DNA of 64,000 nt from RZZS01 sp964491785 (GCA_964491785.1 CAZBGS010000006.1:62001-126000); one strand, 5' to 3'. Positions 16,483 to 26,074 are shown, counted from the first letter of the stretch. Numbers and translations are program-made. Notes: generated by a model from the letters alone, not told the origin.

Positions 16483-17763
16483 TTACATGATAAGCTTTAC
16501 GGAATAGGTTCCGATATCCCTGACTCCCGTTCCTTCGCAGGCGTTGCCAAAAGCCGGGTTGCCGTGAAGGGTTATGGTCTTTGCGATCACCTTGGTGCAG
16601 ACTTCCGGGTCGTTCCCGGAAGTGCTGTTGTTGCCGCCAAAAGAAATACCGCGGTTCGGAGTATAGATGACCCCGGTAATATTGATTTCGCTGGTTCCGG
16701 TGAATTTGTTCTGCTTGCTGCTGCTGTCTTCGGGAGCGTCCTGATAGATGACGATGCCCTCCCACGGTTCGCCTTCAGCCGGCGCAGTAAAGTCGATTTT
16801 CTTGCCGCCGCTGATGTTTATGTTGCCATATTCCCCGTTGCCACTGTTGGTCAGGATAAATGTCACTCCCTCCCCATACAGCGACCCTGCTCCGGACACG
16901 CTGAAATCGCCGCCGTCGATAACGTAAACGCCCGGCTCGAAGGTAATATTCACGTTCCCCGAAATATCAAGGCCGCCGCAATAAACGCCGGGCTTCAGAG
17001 TCTCGGACTGGCTGACCTTGACCGGCGATTTTGAATCGTTCTTGCTGCAACTGCTTTCCTGGTCGTTCTCTAGGTCCGCGTAAGGGTCTCTGGTTCTGCT
17101 TGCTTTCGTCTTCATGGTCGCGTAGTTGAATTTGGCGGCTCCGCCTTTGACCTTGTAACCGCCTGCGATCGACACGTCGCCGATATTGATATCCACCGCG
17201 CCGTTCAGTGACAGGGCGTCATCGGCGCCGGAGTTCATCGCCATGCCGCACCCGGCGGCGTTGATTTCCACCGCCCCGCTTGTGGTTATTGCTCCGCTGG
17301 CACTCTCGTCAAGGCTGAGCATGCAGAATCCGCCGCCTGAATCAATGACAGCGGAAGCGGCCGCATTAGCAACGAAGACATCATCTCTGAACAGTATTTG
17401 CGAAAAATAAACCCTGGCTTTTTGCCTTATGCGGGCGGTTACGATCGTGGCCCCGGAACTGTCGTCGATGACAAGATCCAGCACGTTACTGCCGCCATCG
17501 ACAAAGCCATTGTTTCTGGCTTCCTTCATTCCGGCGAACTCGGCATAATCCCCATGACCGTTGGCTATCTCCCAGGCTGCCGCGACCACGGCCGCGTCGG
17601 CTGCCGTTTGCAGGCTGCGCTTGGTCATTACCCAGCTTCCGACATCGACGCCGATACCCGCAGCCCCAACGATAACCGGTAGCAGCCCCGCTGTAAGAGG
17701 CAGTATGGATCCCGCCTCGCTCTTGATATACCGCTTGATAAACGCGGAAAGTTCTAACCCCAT
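16483..17763 (-). CDS. TadG-like surface/pilus protein, copy A
   Basis: This 426-residue protein has a TadG-type N-terminus: SEAGSILPLTAGLLPVIVGAAGIGVDVGSWVM forms the membrane helix and TKRSLQTAADAAVVAAA the following helix. The rest is Gly-, Asn- and Ser-rich with short beta-strand repeats (SGAITTSGAVEIN, GVYVIDGGDFSVSG), suggesting an extracellular beta-helix. Start 17763 is preferred over 17769 because GGGAG then lies 7 nt upstream. It is highly similar along its whole length to the next gene upstream (copy B). It is probably an envelope or adhesion protein linked to the two TadE-like proteins. Confidence 0.8.
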   Translation of the reverse strand: MGLELSAFIKRYIKSEAGSILPLTAGLLPVIVGAAGIGVDVGSWVMTKRSLQTAADAAVVAAAWEIANGHGDYAEFAGMKEARNNGFVDGGSNVLDLVIDDSSGATIVTARIRQKARVYFSQILFRDDVFVANAAASAVIDSGGGFCMLSLDESASGAITTSGAVEINAAGCGMAMNSGADDALSLNGAVDINIGDVSIAGGYKVKGGAAKFNYATMKTKASRTRDPYADLENDQESSCSKNDSKSPVKVSQSETLKPGVYCGGLDISGNVNITFEPGVYVIDGGDFSVSGAGSLYGEGVTFILTNSGNGEYGNINISGGKKIDFTAPAEGEPWEGIVIYQDAPEDSSSKQNKFTGTSEINITGVIYTPNRGISFGGNNSTSGNDPEVCTKVIAKTITLHGNPAFGNACEGTGVRDIGTYSVKLIM

Positions 17764-17854
17764 AACCATTCTCCCTACTATATATTCTATGCAGGGACGA
17801 GTTAACGAATTTTTTACTTTAGATACAATTTGATATGGTTTAATAATAAATATT

Positions 17855-19114
17855 CTACATAACCAGCCTAACGTTATTAACCCCTATTTCTCTTACGCCG
17901 TAGCCTGTGCAGGCGTTGCCGAAAGAGGGGTTGCCGTGGAGGGTTATGGTTTTGGCGATAACCTTGGTGCAGGATTCCTTCTCGTTGCTCATAGTGCTGT
18001 TGTTGCCGCCGAAATCAAGGTCACGGTTTGGCGTATAGACAACCCCTGTGATATTCATTTCGCTCGATCCTGTGAGTTTGTTCTGCTTCCCGTTGGCGGG
18101 GGGAGCGTCCTGATAAAATACTATGCCCTCCCACGGCTCGCCCTCGGAGGGAGCGGTGAAGTCTATTCTGCTGTTGCCGACGATGTTGATGTTGCCGTAG
18201 ATGCCATTGCCGCTGTTGGTCAGGATAAAGGTCACTCCCTCGCCGTAAAGAGATCCGAAGCTCGTAGCGCTGAAATCACCGCCGTCAATCACGTAAACGC
18301 CCGGCTCGAAAGTGATATCTCCGCCAGTGATGTCAAGCCCTCCGCAATAGACGCCGGGCGTTAACGTTGTGCTTTTCGTGATTTTCAAAGGCGATTTGGC
18401 CTGGCCCTTGGTGCAAAAGCTTTCTTCGGTATTTTCGATGTCCTGATAAGGGTTCTTGGTTCTTCCGGCCCGGGTTCTCATCTTTGCATAATTGAAATTG
18501 GCCGAGCCCCCTTTTACCTGATAACCTCCGACGATCGTCACTTCGCCAATATTAATATCTACTTTGCCGTTCAGGTACAGCGCGTCGTTCGCGCGCGAGT
18601 TAACGGCCATGCCGCATCCGGTGGCATTTATTTCAACCGAGCCGCTGGTTGTGATGGCGCCGCTTGCCTTCTCGTCAAGGCTTAGCATGCAATAATTGCC
18701 GCCGTCGTCGATAATCGCCGAGGCGGCAGCGTTGGCTACGAATACATCCTCTTTAAAAAGTATTCGTGAAAAATAAACTTCCGCCTTCTGCCTGATGCTG
18801 GCGGTTACGATAGTGGCCCCGGAACTGTTGTCGATAACCAGATTTAATGTATTGTTTCCGCCCGGATCAAAACCGTTCTTCTGCGCCTCTTTCAATGCGG
18901 AATACCGGGCATAATCCTCAAATCCGTTGGCTATCTCCATCGCGGCGGCTATCACCGCGGCATCGGCTGCCGTTTGCAGATTGCGCTTGGTCATAACCCA
19001 GCTTCCGGCATCGACGCCAATACCAGCGGCCCCTATGATTACCGGTAGAAGTCCCGCAGTAAGAGGCAGGATAGACCCGGCCTCGCTCTTGAAATACCGC
19101 TGTAAAAACTTCAT
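17855..19114 (-). CDS. TadG-like surface/pilus protein, copy B
   Basis: This 419-residue paralogue of copy A shares most of the sequence, including SEAGSILPLTAGLLPVI, NLQTAADAAVIAAA, the conserved Cys residues, the FEPGVYVIDGGDFS segment and the C-terminal KVIAKTITLHGNP. Differences are spread evenly, so the duplication is not recent or has diverged under selection. AGGAG precedes the ATG. The 91-nt gap to copy A could hold a promoter or processing site. It heads the four-gene minus-strand set. Confidence 0.8.
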   Translation of the reverse strand: MKFLQRYFKSEAGSILPLTAGLLPVIIGAAGIGVDAGSWVMTKRNLQTAADAAVIAAAMEIANGFEDYARYSALKEAQKNGFDPGGNNTLNLVIDNSSGATIVTASIRQKAEVYFSRILFKEDVFVANAAASAIIDDGGNYCMLSLDEKASGAITTSGSVEINATGCGMAVNSRANDALYLNGKVDINIGEVTIVGGYQVKGGSANFNYAKMRTRAGRTKNPYQDIENTEESFCTKGQAKSPLKITKSTTLTPGVYCGGLDITGGDITFEPGVYVIDGGDFSATSFGSLYGEGVTFILTNSGNGIYGNINIVGNSRIDFTAPSEGEPWEGIVFYQDAPPANGKQNKLTGSSEMNITGVVYTPNRDLDFGGNNSTMSNEKESCTKVIAKTITLHGNPSFGNACTGYGVREIGVNNVRLVM

Positions 19115-19214
19115 GGCTAATACTCCTGACGCTATTTTATTTTAGCGGCAACCAAGTTAACGAGATTTTTACTTTAAATACAATTTGAAATGATTTTATT
19201 TCTACTTTTTATGA

Positions 19215-19237
19215 TCCCTCTCCCGGCGGGAGAGGGA
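19215..19237. repeat. 10-bp hairpin between gltX and the TadG-like genes
   Basis: TCCCTCTCCC (19215-19224) pairs with GGGAGAGGGA (19228-19237) around a GGC loop. The T-run (TTTT) follows on the plus strand, whereas the genes either side are on the minus strand. It is therefore not a canonical terminator for gltX, though it lies just after its stop codon. It resembles dispersed intergenic hairpins. Confidence 0.5.
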
Positions 19238-19269
19238 TTTTGAGAAAGGGTATTTTATTTAAGATAAAC

Positions 19270-20601
19270 TTACGCCAGTCTCTCGGTGGCTCTTGCCCGG
19301 CCTATCAGAGGCAGCAGGGAAGCGAGTTCCGGGCCGTGATCCATTCCTGTCAGGGCTTTGCGCAGCGGCATGAATAGATCCTTACCTTTGCGCCCGGTAG
19401 CCTGCCTGACGGATTCCGTCCACTGTTTCCAGGTGTTCTCGTCCCACGGCTCTTCCGGCAGCAGGTCTGCGGCGGCTGCGAGAAACTCCCCGTCCCCGAC
19501 CGCAGGCTCGATAGGCCCTCTGGCCACGTTCCACCATTCGCGAACGTCTTCAAGCCGGACGATGTTGCTCCGCACCGCAAGCCAGAAATCCTCTGTAACT
19601 TCCGGCAAGCCGATATTGGCAAGACGTACCTTTACGATATCGAAATCCGCCTCATGCAGGATTTTGGCATTAAGGCGAAGCAATTCGTCGAAATCGAATT
19701 TAGGCGCTCCTTTTGAGAATTTGGTGATATCAAAACTTTCAACAATCTTTTGTATGTCTGTAAACGGCTCGATCGGATCGGCTGAGCCCAGCCTCGCCAG
19801 TAGGCTGACCAGCGCCATCGGCTCCAGTCCTTCCTCCTTGCGCAGATCCCGCACGCTCATCGCACCAAGTCTCTTCGAGAGCTTCCCGCCCTCGATATCG
19901 TTGATAAGCGGCAGGTGGGCGAACGCAGGCAGCTTCGCGCCAAGCGCCTTGAACATCTGGATATGCGCCGCCGTGTTCGATACGTGGTCTTCGCCGCGAA
20001 CGATATGGGTCATGGCGTAGTCGAAGTCGTCGATAACCGAACAAAGGTGGTAGAGCGGCCTGCCGTCCTCGCGCAGTACCACGGGATCGGACATAGTGTC
20101 GCCCTGGAATTTGACCGGCCCCCGTACCAGGTCATCCCATTCGATAGGCTCATGAACAAGCTTGAAACGCCAGTGAGGCTGGCGGCCTTCTTTTTCGTAT
20201 TTCGCTACCTGCTCGGCGGTCAGATTAAGCGCCGCCCGGTCGTAAATCGGCGGCAGCCCTCTGGAGAGCTGGGTTTTCCGTTTTAAAGAAAGCTCTTCCG
20301 GCGTCTCGTAACACGGGTAAAGATGGCCGCTTTCCTTGAGTTTCTCGACGACTTCCTCATATCTTCCGAAGCGATCCTTCTGCCGGGTCTTCTCGTCCCA
20401 GTCCATGCCCATCCACACTAGGCTTGATTCAATGACTTCTTCGTACTCCGCCTTGCTGCGCTCGGTGTCGGTATCGTCGATACGCAAGAGGAAATGCCCT
20501 CCCTGGCTCCTCGCGAACAGCCATGTGATAAGGGCGGTTCTGGCGTTGCCGACATGCAGATAGCCTGTTGGCGATGGAGCGAAACGTACGCGAACGGACA
20601 T
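19270..20601 (-). CDS. gltX: Glutamyl-tRNA synthetase (GltX2-type)
   Basis: A 443-residue class I aminoacyl-tRNA synthetase. It starts VRVRFAPSPTGYLHVGNARTAL, with HVGN as the HIGH signature. KLSKR in GGKLSKRLGAMSV is the KMSKS equivalent. The length fits bacterial GluRS; alphaproteobacteria often carry two forms with different tRNA preference, so Glu/Gln specificity cannot be read here. It charges tRNA with glutamate in the cytoplasm. AGGAAAAG precedes the ATG. It is divergent from the threonine aldolase gene. Confidence 0.93.
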   Translation of the reverse strand: MSVRVRFAPSPTGYLHVGNARTALITWLFARSQGGHFLLRIDDTDTERSKAEYEEVIESSLVWMGMDWDEKTRQKDRFGRYEEVVEKLKESGHLYPCYETPEELSLKRKTQLSRGLPPIYDRAALNLTAEQVAKYEKEGRQPHWRFKLVHEPIEWDDLVRGPVKFQGDTMSDPVVLREDGRPLYHLCSVIDDFDYAMTHIVRGEDHVSNTAAHIQMFKALGAKLPAFAHLPLINDIEGGKLSKRLGAMSVRDLRKEEGLEPMALVSLLARLGSADPIEPFTDIQKIVESFDITKFSKGAPKFDFDELLRLNAKILHEADFDIVKVRLANIGLPEVTEDFWLAVRSNIVRLEDVREWWNVARGPIEPAVGDGEFLAAAADLLPEEPWDENTWKQWTESVRQATGRKGKDLFMPLRKALTGMDHGPELASLLPLIGRARATERLA

Positions 20602-20730
20602 GATACTTGCTTTTCCTGTAGCTTTTCAAAGCCTAATTCCTTAGCAGATATGCCCGTTCAGTAAAAGTAATTTGATTATGGCAGCAATATTGCCTTGCAA
20701 AAATGAACTTCTGCTATTAGAACCCCGCGA

Positions 20731-21753
20731 ATGGATTCTTTCATCTCATTCAAATCTGATTACTTCGAATTAGGACATCCCCGCCTCATCGAAGCCCTGG
20801 GAAAAGCCGCGATGGAGCAGAACAAGCCCTACGGCCATGACGTTTACTCCGAGAAGGCAGCCGGCCTTATCCGTGAACTGGCCGACAGCAGAAACGCCGA
20901 CGTCCATCTTGTTTCCGGGGGAACCCAGACCAATCTGGTTTGCCTCTGCCATATCCTGAAGCCTTACGAGTCGGTCATCGCCTGCGACACCGCGCATATC
21001 TCGGTTTACGAAACCGGAGCGATCGAGGCCACCGGCCACAAGATAAACACCGTCGCCAATAGTTTCGGCAAGCTGACCGCTGGCGACATAGAGGGAATAC
21101 TGGAGTCCCACGAATCCGAACATATGGTGCTGCCGAAGGTGGTCTTCATTTCGCAGTCGACGGAACTCGGCACGATCTACAGCAAGGCCGAACTGGCCGC
21201 CATATCCCGCTGCTGTCGTGAAAACGGGCTTTACCTCTATATCGACGGTGCGCGCCTTGGCAGCGCCCTGGTAGCCGCCGATTCCGATCTTTCCCTCGCC
21301 GATCTGGCCTCCCACGCCGACATGTTCTATATCGGCGGAACCAAGAACGGCTCGTTAATGGGCGAAGCTGTGGTTATCGTCAACGATAATCTGAAAGAAA
21401 ATTTCCGTTTCACCCTGAAGCGCCGGGGCGCGATCCTGGCCAAAGGCGCCGCACATGGCATCCAGTTTTACGAATTCTTCAAGGACGGCCTTTACATGGA
21501 TCTGGCCCGCCACGCCAACGCCATGGCATATCGCCTCGCCGACATGCTGAAACAGTCGGGCGCGACTTTTGCCGCTCCGCCGCAAACCAACATGATCTTC
21601 CCGATTTTGCCCATTAAGACCATCGAGCGTCTTGAAAAGGATTTCCTTTTCTACCGCCGCGCCAAGGTTACCGAAGACACGCAGGTGATCCGCCTTGTCA
21701 CCTCCTGGGCCACTCCCGAGGAAAGCGTTGAAGCCTTCGGCCGGGCCCTGTAG
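20731..21753 (+). CDS. Low-specificity L-threonine aldolase family, PLP-dependent
   Basis: A 340-residue fold-type I PLP enzyme of the beta-eliminating lyase/threonine aldolase family. Visible are the early F-S/K-D-Y-F region, SGGTQTNL near residues 62-69, IDGARLGSAL and the Schiff-base lysine in IGGTKNG near 210. The usual reaction is cleavage of L-threonine or allo-threonine to glycine and acetaldehyde; substrate range varies. There is no obvious Shine-Dalgarno sequence before the ATG. A clear terminator follows. Confidence 0.88.
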   Translation: MDSFISFKSDYFELGHPRLIEALGKAAMEQNKPYGHDVYSEKAAGLIRELADSRNADVHLVSGGTQTNLVCLCHILKPYESVIACDTAHISVYETGAIEATGHKINTVANSFGKLTAGDIEGILESHESEHMVLPKVVFISQSTELGTIYSKAELAAISRCCRENGLYLYIDGARLGSALVAADSDLSLADLASHADMFYIGGTKNGSLMGEAVVIVNDNLKENFRFTLKRRGAILAKGAAHGIQFYEFFKDGLYMDLARHANAMAYRLADMLKQSGATFAAPPQTNMIFPILPIKTIERLEKDFLFYRRAKVTEDTQVIRLVTSWATPEESVEAFGRAL

Positions 21754-21763
21754 ATGTTTAATT

Positions 21764-21791
21764 CCTCCCTTCCGAGGGGGGAGGGTTTTTT
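21764..21791 (+). terminator. Rho-independent terminator of the threonine aldolase gene
   Basis: CCTCCC (21764-21769) pairs with GGGAGG (21779-21784), extended by weaker inner pairs around a CGA loop. TTTTTT runs 21786-21791, overlapping the nadE stop codon on the opposite strand. Confidence 0.85.
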
Positions 21792-23430
21792 ACAGAGGGC
21801 GTGAAATATTGTTATTCACAAAATGATTGGTTATCGGATACCTGCGGTCGCGGCCAAAGGCGCGGGAGGTGATCTTTATCCCGGGAGGAGCTTGCCTGCG
21901 CTTGTACTCGGCAATATCAAGAAGCCTCCAGACAGTCCGCACCAGATCCTCCGAATGTCCTCTTGCGGCAATTGATTTGATATCCATGTCCTTTTCGATC
22001 AGGCAGGAGAGGATGTCGTCGAGCACATCATAAGGGGGCAGGCTGTCCTGATCGGTCTGACCTGGTTTCAACTCGGCGCTTGGCGCCCTTGTGATGACCC
22101 TCTCCGGAATTACCGCGCCTTGCCGGTTCCGCCAGTTGGCCAGTTCGTAAACCTGGGTTTTGTAAATATCCTTGAGCGGGTTGAATCCGCCGCACATATC
22201 GCCGTAGAGCGTGGCATATCCGGTAGCCATTTCAGATTTGTTGCCGGTGGAAACGACCATGTAGCCGCTGCTGTTTGACAGCGCCATAAGCATCATCCCC
22301 CGGCAGCGTGACTGCAGATTCTCATAAGTGATTTCCGGAACGGTTTCTCCAAGATGAGGCCCAAGCTCGTCTCCAAAAGCCCTGACCACATTGTCGATCG
22401 GTATAGTTTCGAGTCTGAAGTCAAAGGCGGAAGCCAGTTTTGCGGCATCGGCCATGCTGGCTTCAGACGTGTACGCTGAAGGCATCATCACGCATCGAAC
22501 CTTGTCTGCTCCCAGCGCGTCACAAGCTATCGTGGCGCACAGCGCGCTGTCGATTCCTCCGGAAAGTCCTATCAGCACCCCGGGAAACCCGTTCTTGCGC
22601 ACATAGTCGCCAAGGCCAAGAACAAGAGCCCTGTAAATGGCCTCGGTATTCGGCAGGTTGGGGATGATCTTGCCGGGGCCGAAAGTCCAGCTCCCCTCTT
22701 CCTGACGGACAAGCGACCACTGCCCGGTCTCTTCCTCGAACTCCTTAAGCGAAAGGACAATGTCGCCACTGGCGTCAATTGCAAATGAAGCCCCGTCGAA
22801 AACCAGCTCGTCCTGCCCGCCAACCTGATTTATATAAAGAAGGGGCAGGGCAGTCTCTCTTGTTCTCGCTCTGGCCACATCCAGCCGGGTAATGCTTTTC
22901 GTTCCCTCATATGGCGAGCTGTTGGTAACCAGCAGCAGATCGGCGCCGTTTTCCCTGAGGCTTGCGGCAGGCTCCGGATACCACATGTCTTCGCATATCA
23001 TTATCCCGAGCTTGCAGCCGCGAAACTCGACAGGCAAAGGCAGCGGCCCGGAAGCAAATACCCGCAATTCGTCAAAAACCCCGTAATTGGGAAGATAATG
23101 CTTGGTAACTATATTCCTGATGCGTCCCCCTTCGATCAGCAGGGCGGCATTGTAAACCCTGCCTTCTGATTTCCATGGGGTCGGCAGCAGAATAGCTTTT
23201 CTGCTGCCCGTGGTGGTCTTGACAAGTTTTTCGACATGCTGGCCGATTTGCTCGATAAAAAAAGGTTTCAGCACGAGATCTTCCGGCGGATATCCGCAAG
23301 TGACCATCTCCGGAAACACAACCAGATCGGTGTCCTCGGGGCAATCCTCCCATATTTTGCGAATAAGACGAAGATTGCCTCCGAGGTCGCCTACTATGGG
23401 GTTGACCTGGGCCGGTACGACTTTGAGCAT
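21790..23430 (-). CDS. nadE: Glutamine-dependent NAD+ synthetase
   Basis: A 546-residue two-domain enzyme. The N-terminal nitrilase-type glutaminase domain shows the Glu-Lys-Cys triad in VVFPEMVTCGYPPEDL, KHYLPNYGVFDE and IMICEDMWYPE. The C-terminal synthetase domain has the ATP pyrophosphatase loop IGLSGGIDSAL. It makes NAD+ from deamido-NAD+, ATP and glutamine. Start 23430 (MLKVVPAQVNPIVGD) was chosen because GAAGG lies 7-8 nt upstream; a further 17 upstream codons are not family-like. It lies 14 nt after the DAHP synthase stop, so the two likely form an operon. Confidence 0.95.
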   Translation of the reverse strand: MLKVVPAQVNPIVGDLGGNLRLIRKIWEDCPEDTDLVVFPEMVTCGYPPEDLVLKPFFIEQIGQHVEKLVKTTTGSRKAILLPTPWKSEGRVYNAALLIEGGRIRNIVTKHYLPNYGVFDELRVFASGPLPLPVEFRGCKLGIMICEDMWYPEPAASLRENGADLLLVTNSSPYEGTKSITRLDVARARTRETALPLLYINQVGGQDELVFDGASFAIDASGDIVLSLKEFEEETGQWSLVRQEEGSWTFGPGKIIPNLPNTEAIYRALVLGLGDYVRKNGFPGVLIGLSGGIDSALCATIACDALGADKVRCVMMPSAYTSEASMADAAKLASAFDFRLETIPIDNVVRAFGDELGPHLGETVPEITYENLQSRCRGMMLMALSNSSGYMVVSTGNKSEMATGYATLYGDMCGGFNPLKDIYKTQVYELANWRNRQGAVIPERVITRAPSAELKPGQTDQDSLPPYDVLDDILSCLIEKDMDIKSIAARGHSEDLVRTVWRLLDIAEYKRRQAPPGIKITSRAFGRDRRYPITNHFVNNNISRPL

Positions 23431-23444
23431 CAAAACCTTCCAGC

Positions 23445-24836
23445 TTACTCGGCCGCGGCCGCGCAAGTTGCCGTAGAGCAATTCCGGCCTCGTAACGCCC
23501 GCAGCTCTTCAGAGAGCAGAAATGCAAGTTCCAGAGATTGATTTGCATTAAGGCGCGGGTCGCATGCCGTGTGATAGCGCTCCGCCAGATCGTTATCGGA
23601 AATCTTCTCTGCGCCGCCGATGCATTCGGTGACATTTTGCCCTGTGAGCTCAAAATGCACGCCGCCGGCATATGTTCCTGCCTCGGCATGAGCTTCAAAG
23701 AAACCTTTGACTTCAGCAAGTACATGCTCGAAGTTACGGGTCTTGTATCCTGATGAAGCCTTGATGGTGTTGCCGTGCATCGGATCGCACGACCATACCA
23801 CGTTGCGCCCTTCGTCTCTGACCGCCTTAAGCAGGGGAGGCAGCGCCTTCCTTACTTTCTCATGCCCCATGCGGGTTATCAGGGTAAGTCTTCCAGGCTC
23901 GTTTTCCGGGTTCAGCACGTCTACAAGACGCAGCAGACCGTCCGCCGTAAGTTCCGGCTGGATTTTCAGGCCAAGAGGATTCTTGACGCCGCGGACGAAT
24001 TCCACTTGCGCATGATCGTCCTGATTGGTTCTTGCCCCGATCCACAGCAGATGCGCCGAAGTGTCGTACCAGTCGCCCGTAGTGCTGTCTACGCGGGTCA
24101 TCGCCTCCTCATAGGGAAGAAGCAGGGCTTCGTGAGAAGTATAGAAATCAGTCTCGCGGAGAGTCGGAACGGTTTCGCTGGTAACGCCGCATGCCGCCAT
24201 GAAGGAAAGCGCCTCGTCGATTCTTCTCGCGAGATCGTCGTAACGCTCGCCAAGCGGGCTGTCCTTTACGAAATCGAGGTTCCAGCGGTGCACCCGGTTA
24301 AGATCGGCATATCCACCCTTGGTGAACGCGCGAAGCAGGTTCAGGGTCGCTGCCGCTTGGTTGTAGGATTGAATCATACGGTGTGGATCAGGCCTGCGGC
24401 TCTCGCTGCTGAATTCCAGGGAGTTGATGATATCACCCCTGTAGCTTGGCAGTTTGGTTTCTCCCTTGGTTTCGAAATCGTCCGAGCGCGGCTTGGCGAA
24501 CTGCCCGGCCATCCGCCCGACCTTGACGACCGGAACCGATCCGGCAAAGGTCAGAACGACGGACATCTGAAGAATTACGCGCAAGGTGTCGCGGATCTTG
24601 TTGGCGCTGAACTCCCCGAAACTTTCCGCGCAGTCGCCACCCTGTAACAGAAAAGCCTTGCCCTGGGACACATCGGCAAGCTGTCCTTTAAGGTTTCTCG
24701 CTTCACCCGCAAAAACCAGAGGCGGCATCTGGGAAAGAACCTTCTCAACCTCGGCCAGCGCCTTTTTATCCTCATAAACAGGAAGCTGCTTAACCGGTTT
24801 ACTCCGCCAACTGTCGGGTTTCCACTCGCGCGTCAT
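23445..24836 (-). CDS. Class II (plant-type) 3-deoxy-7-phosphoheptulonate synthase
   Basis: A 463-residue DAHP synthase of the plant/mycobacterial type. Signature segments include PPLVFAGEARNL, LLQGGDCAESF near residues 61-71, GRMAGQFAKPRS, RVHRWNLDFV, HLLWIGART and CDPMHGNT. It catalyses the first step of the shikimate pathway, from phosphoenolpyruvate and erythrose-4-phosphate, with a metal bound by Cys, His, Glu and Asp of these motifs. GGAGA precedes the ATG by 8 nt. It is first in an operon with nadE and is divergent from the 24932 gene across a palindromic region. Confidence 0.95.
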   Translation of the reverse strand: MTREWKPDSWRSKPVKQLPVYEDKKALAEVEKVLSQMPPLVFAGEARNLKGQLADVSQGKAFLLQGGDCAESFGEFSANKIRDTLRVILQMSVVLTFAGSVPVVKVGRMAGQFAKPRSDDFETKGETKLPSYRGDIINSLEFSSESRRPDPHRMIQSYNQAAATLNLLRAFTKGGYADLNRVHRWNLDFVKDSPLGERYDDLARRIDEALSFMAACGVTSETVPTLRETDFYTSHEALLLPYEEAMTRVDSTTGDWYDTSAHLLWIGARTNQDDHAQVEFVRGVKNPLGLKIQPELTADGLLRLVDVLNPENEPGRLTLITRMGHEKVRKALPPLLKAVRDEGRNVVWSCDPMHGNTIKASSGYKTRNFEHVLAEVKGFFEAHAEAGTYAGGVHFELTGQNVTECIGGAEKISDNDLAERYHTACDPRLNANQSLELAFLLSEELRALRGRNCSTATCAAAAE

Positions 24837-24886
24837 TAAAAATCTCCAATATAAGGGTAGAACTAAGCCAACAATTAGGTAATAGT

Positions 24887-24914
24887 TGAATTAATTGCAA
24901 GCTTGATTAATTCA
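24887..24914. promoter_or_regulatory. Dyad-symmetric candidate operator in a divergent promoter region
   Basis: TGAATTAAT (24887-24895) is repeated inverted as ATTAATTCA (24906-24914), and the centre holds the palindrome CAAGCTTG (24898-24905). The site lies between the divergent DAHP synthase and 24932 genes, 18 nt before the latter start codon. A dimeric repressor site is a reasonable reading; the regulator is unknown. Confidence 0.45.
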
Positions 24915-24931
24915 CATTCCTACTTTTCGTA

Positions 24932-26074
24932 ATGTCAGATAACACTTTCCGCTGGAAAAAAAGCCTTTCGGACATCCGGGAAATCGTCGGCGGTATGGAA
25001 GCCGGTGCCTTTAAAAATCATGATATCGGGGATGTCGCTTCGGTTCTTGATGCGTGCCTGGGGCGTTTTGAATCTGACTTTTCCCTCGCAAGGAAGAAGC
25101 TCGCAAGGCTGCTGGCATTTGATGAATTTGAAAAAGACAAAGGGCGCTATGTCGCCGCTCTTAGGAATACTCTGGCCGACTGGCAGTCGGGGCATGCAGC
25201 GCCCGCGATTCCCGCTGTTATTTCGGCATGGTACGACCTGCGGGGAGTAGACCCCGTTTCCGCCGCTCACGCGCCGCTGGTCGGAGCCTCCCTGGCAGCC
25301 GGCCTGCTTGCGGAAATCCCCGTTCCTGCTTCGGAGTGCAAGGGTTATCATGAAAAGGCTCATTTTCGTGAAGTCGTTCTGCTGAACATGGTTTCTCTGT
25401 CGGGCGAGGAATATCTTTCCGGGCATAACTTTCCTCTGGAAATCGCGGCAAAGCAGGTTATCGTTGCCGCCGCCCATGATATTTTCCATACCGGCAAGGA
25501 CAATACCACCCCGCAGGGCTATGTTCGCTATTATCTTGAGCAGCGTTCCTTCGATGCCTTGCTGCCCTATTTGCGTCATTTCAAATTGAACGAACAGGAT
25601 ATCCAGGATATCCATGTGGGCATTCTGGTCACCGAAATCATGAAAGGCGCAGATCGCAAATACTCGGCCCACCAGTTTTTGCGTCAGGCTTTCAGATACC
25701 ATTTCCACGGAGCGAAACGGCCCGACCTGCCGCCAGAGCTGGAGCTTCTGCTTGATGATAGCGGAAGTGCATCCGGGGACAGGGGCAGGGATCTGACCAG
25801 AATTTGTATCAGAATGCAGGAATCCGATACCGTTGCCTCGGCTCTCGATCAGGACAGCTTCAACTTCCGATTCCTCCAGCTGCATGCGGAAAATCCTGAA
25901 AAATACCCTTCCTCCCCCGAATCTGGTAGTTTTACTAACTTCGTAAAATATATTTTCACAAGCGGCAGGAAGGACGCGGACGAGAATCCGGAATTTCTTG
26001 CGCCTTTTTACAGGGCATGGTTTCAGGAGCGTCTGAATAAAGTTCTGGGCAGTGCTGCAAGCGAAGAAAAGTGA
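24932..26074 (+). CDS. Hypothetical protein with HD-like His/Asp motif (380 aa)
   Basis: A soluble, largely helical protein of 380 residues. Around residues 140-195 are KAHFREV, then AAAHDIFHTGKDN, which together resemble the H...HD pattern of HD-domain metal hydrolases. This is a weak similarity and I do not assign a function. There is no signal peptide and no clear ribosome-binding site, so it may be leaderless. It is coupled to the following site-2 protease gene by a 4-nt GTGA overlap (26071-26074). Confidence 0.7.
   Translation: MSDNTFRWKKSLSDIREIVGGMEAGAFKNHDIGDVASVLDACLGRFESDFSLARKKLARLLAFDEFEKDKGRYVAALRNTLADWQSGHAAPAIPAVISAWYDLRGVDPVSAAHAPLVGASLAAGLLAEIPVPASECKGYHEKAHFREVVLLNMVSLSGEEYLSGHNFPLEIAAKQVIVAAAHDIFHTGKDNTTPQGYVRYYLEQRSFDALLPYLRHFKLNEQDIQDIHVGILVTEIMKGADRKYSAHQFLRQAFRYHFHGAKRPDLPPELELLLDDSGSASGDRGRDLTRICIRMQESDTVASALDQDSFNFRFLQLHAENPEKYPSSPESGSFTNFVKYIFTSGRKDADENPEFLAPFYRAWFQERLNKVLGSAASEEK

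Noticed and set aside
19215..19237. Hairpin as the gltX terminator.
   Set aside because: The T-run follows on the plus strand while gltX is on the minus strand, so I list it only as a hairpin.
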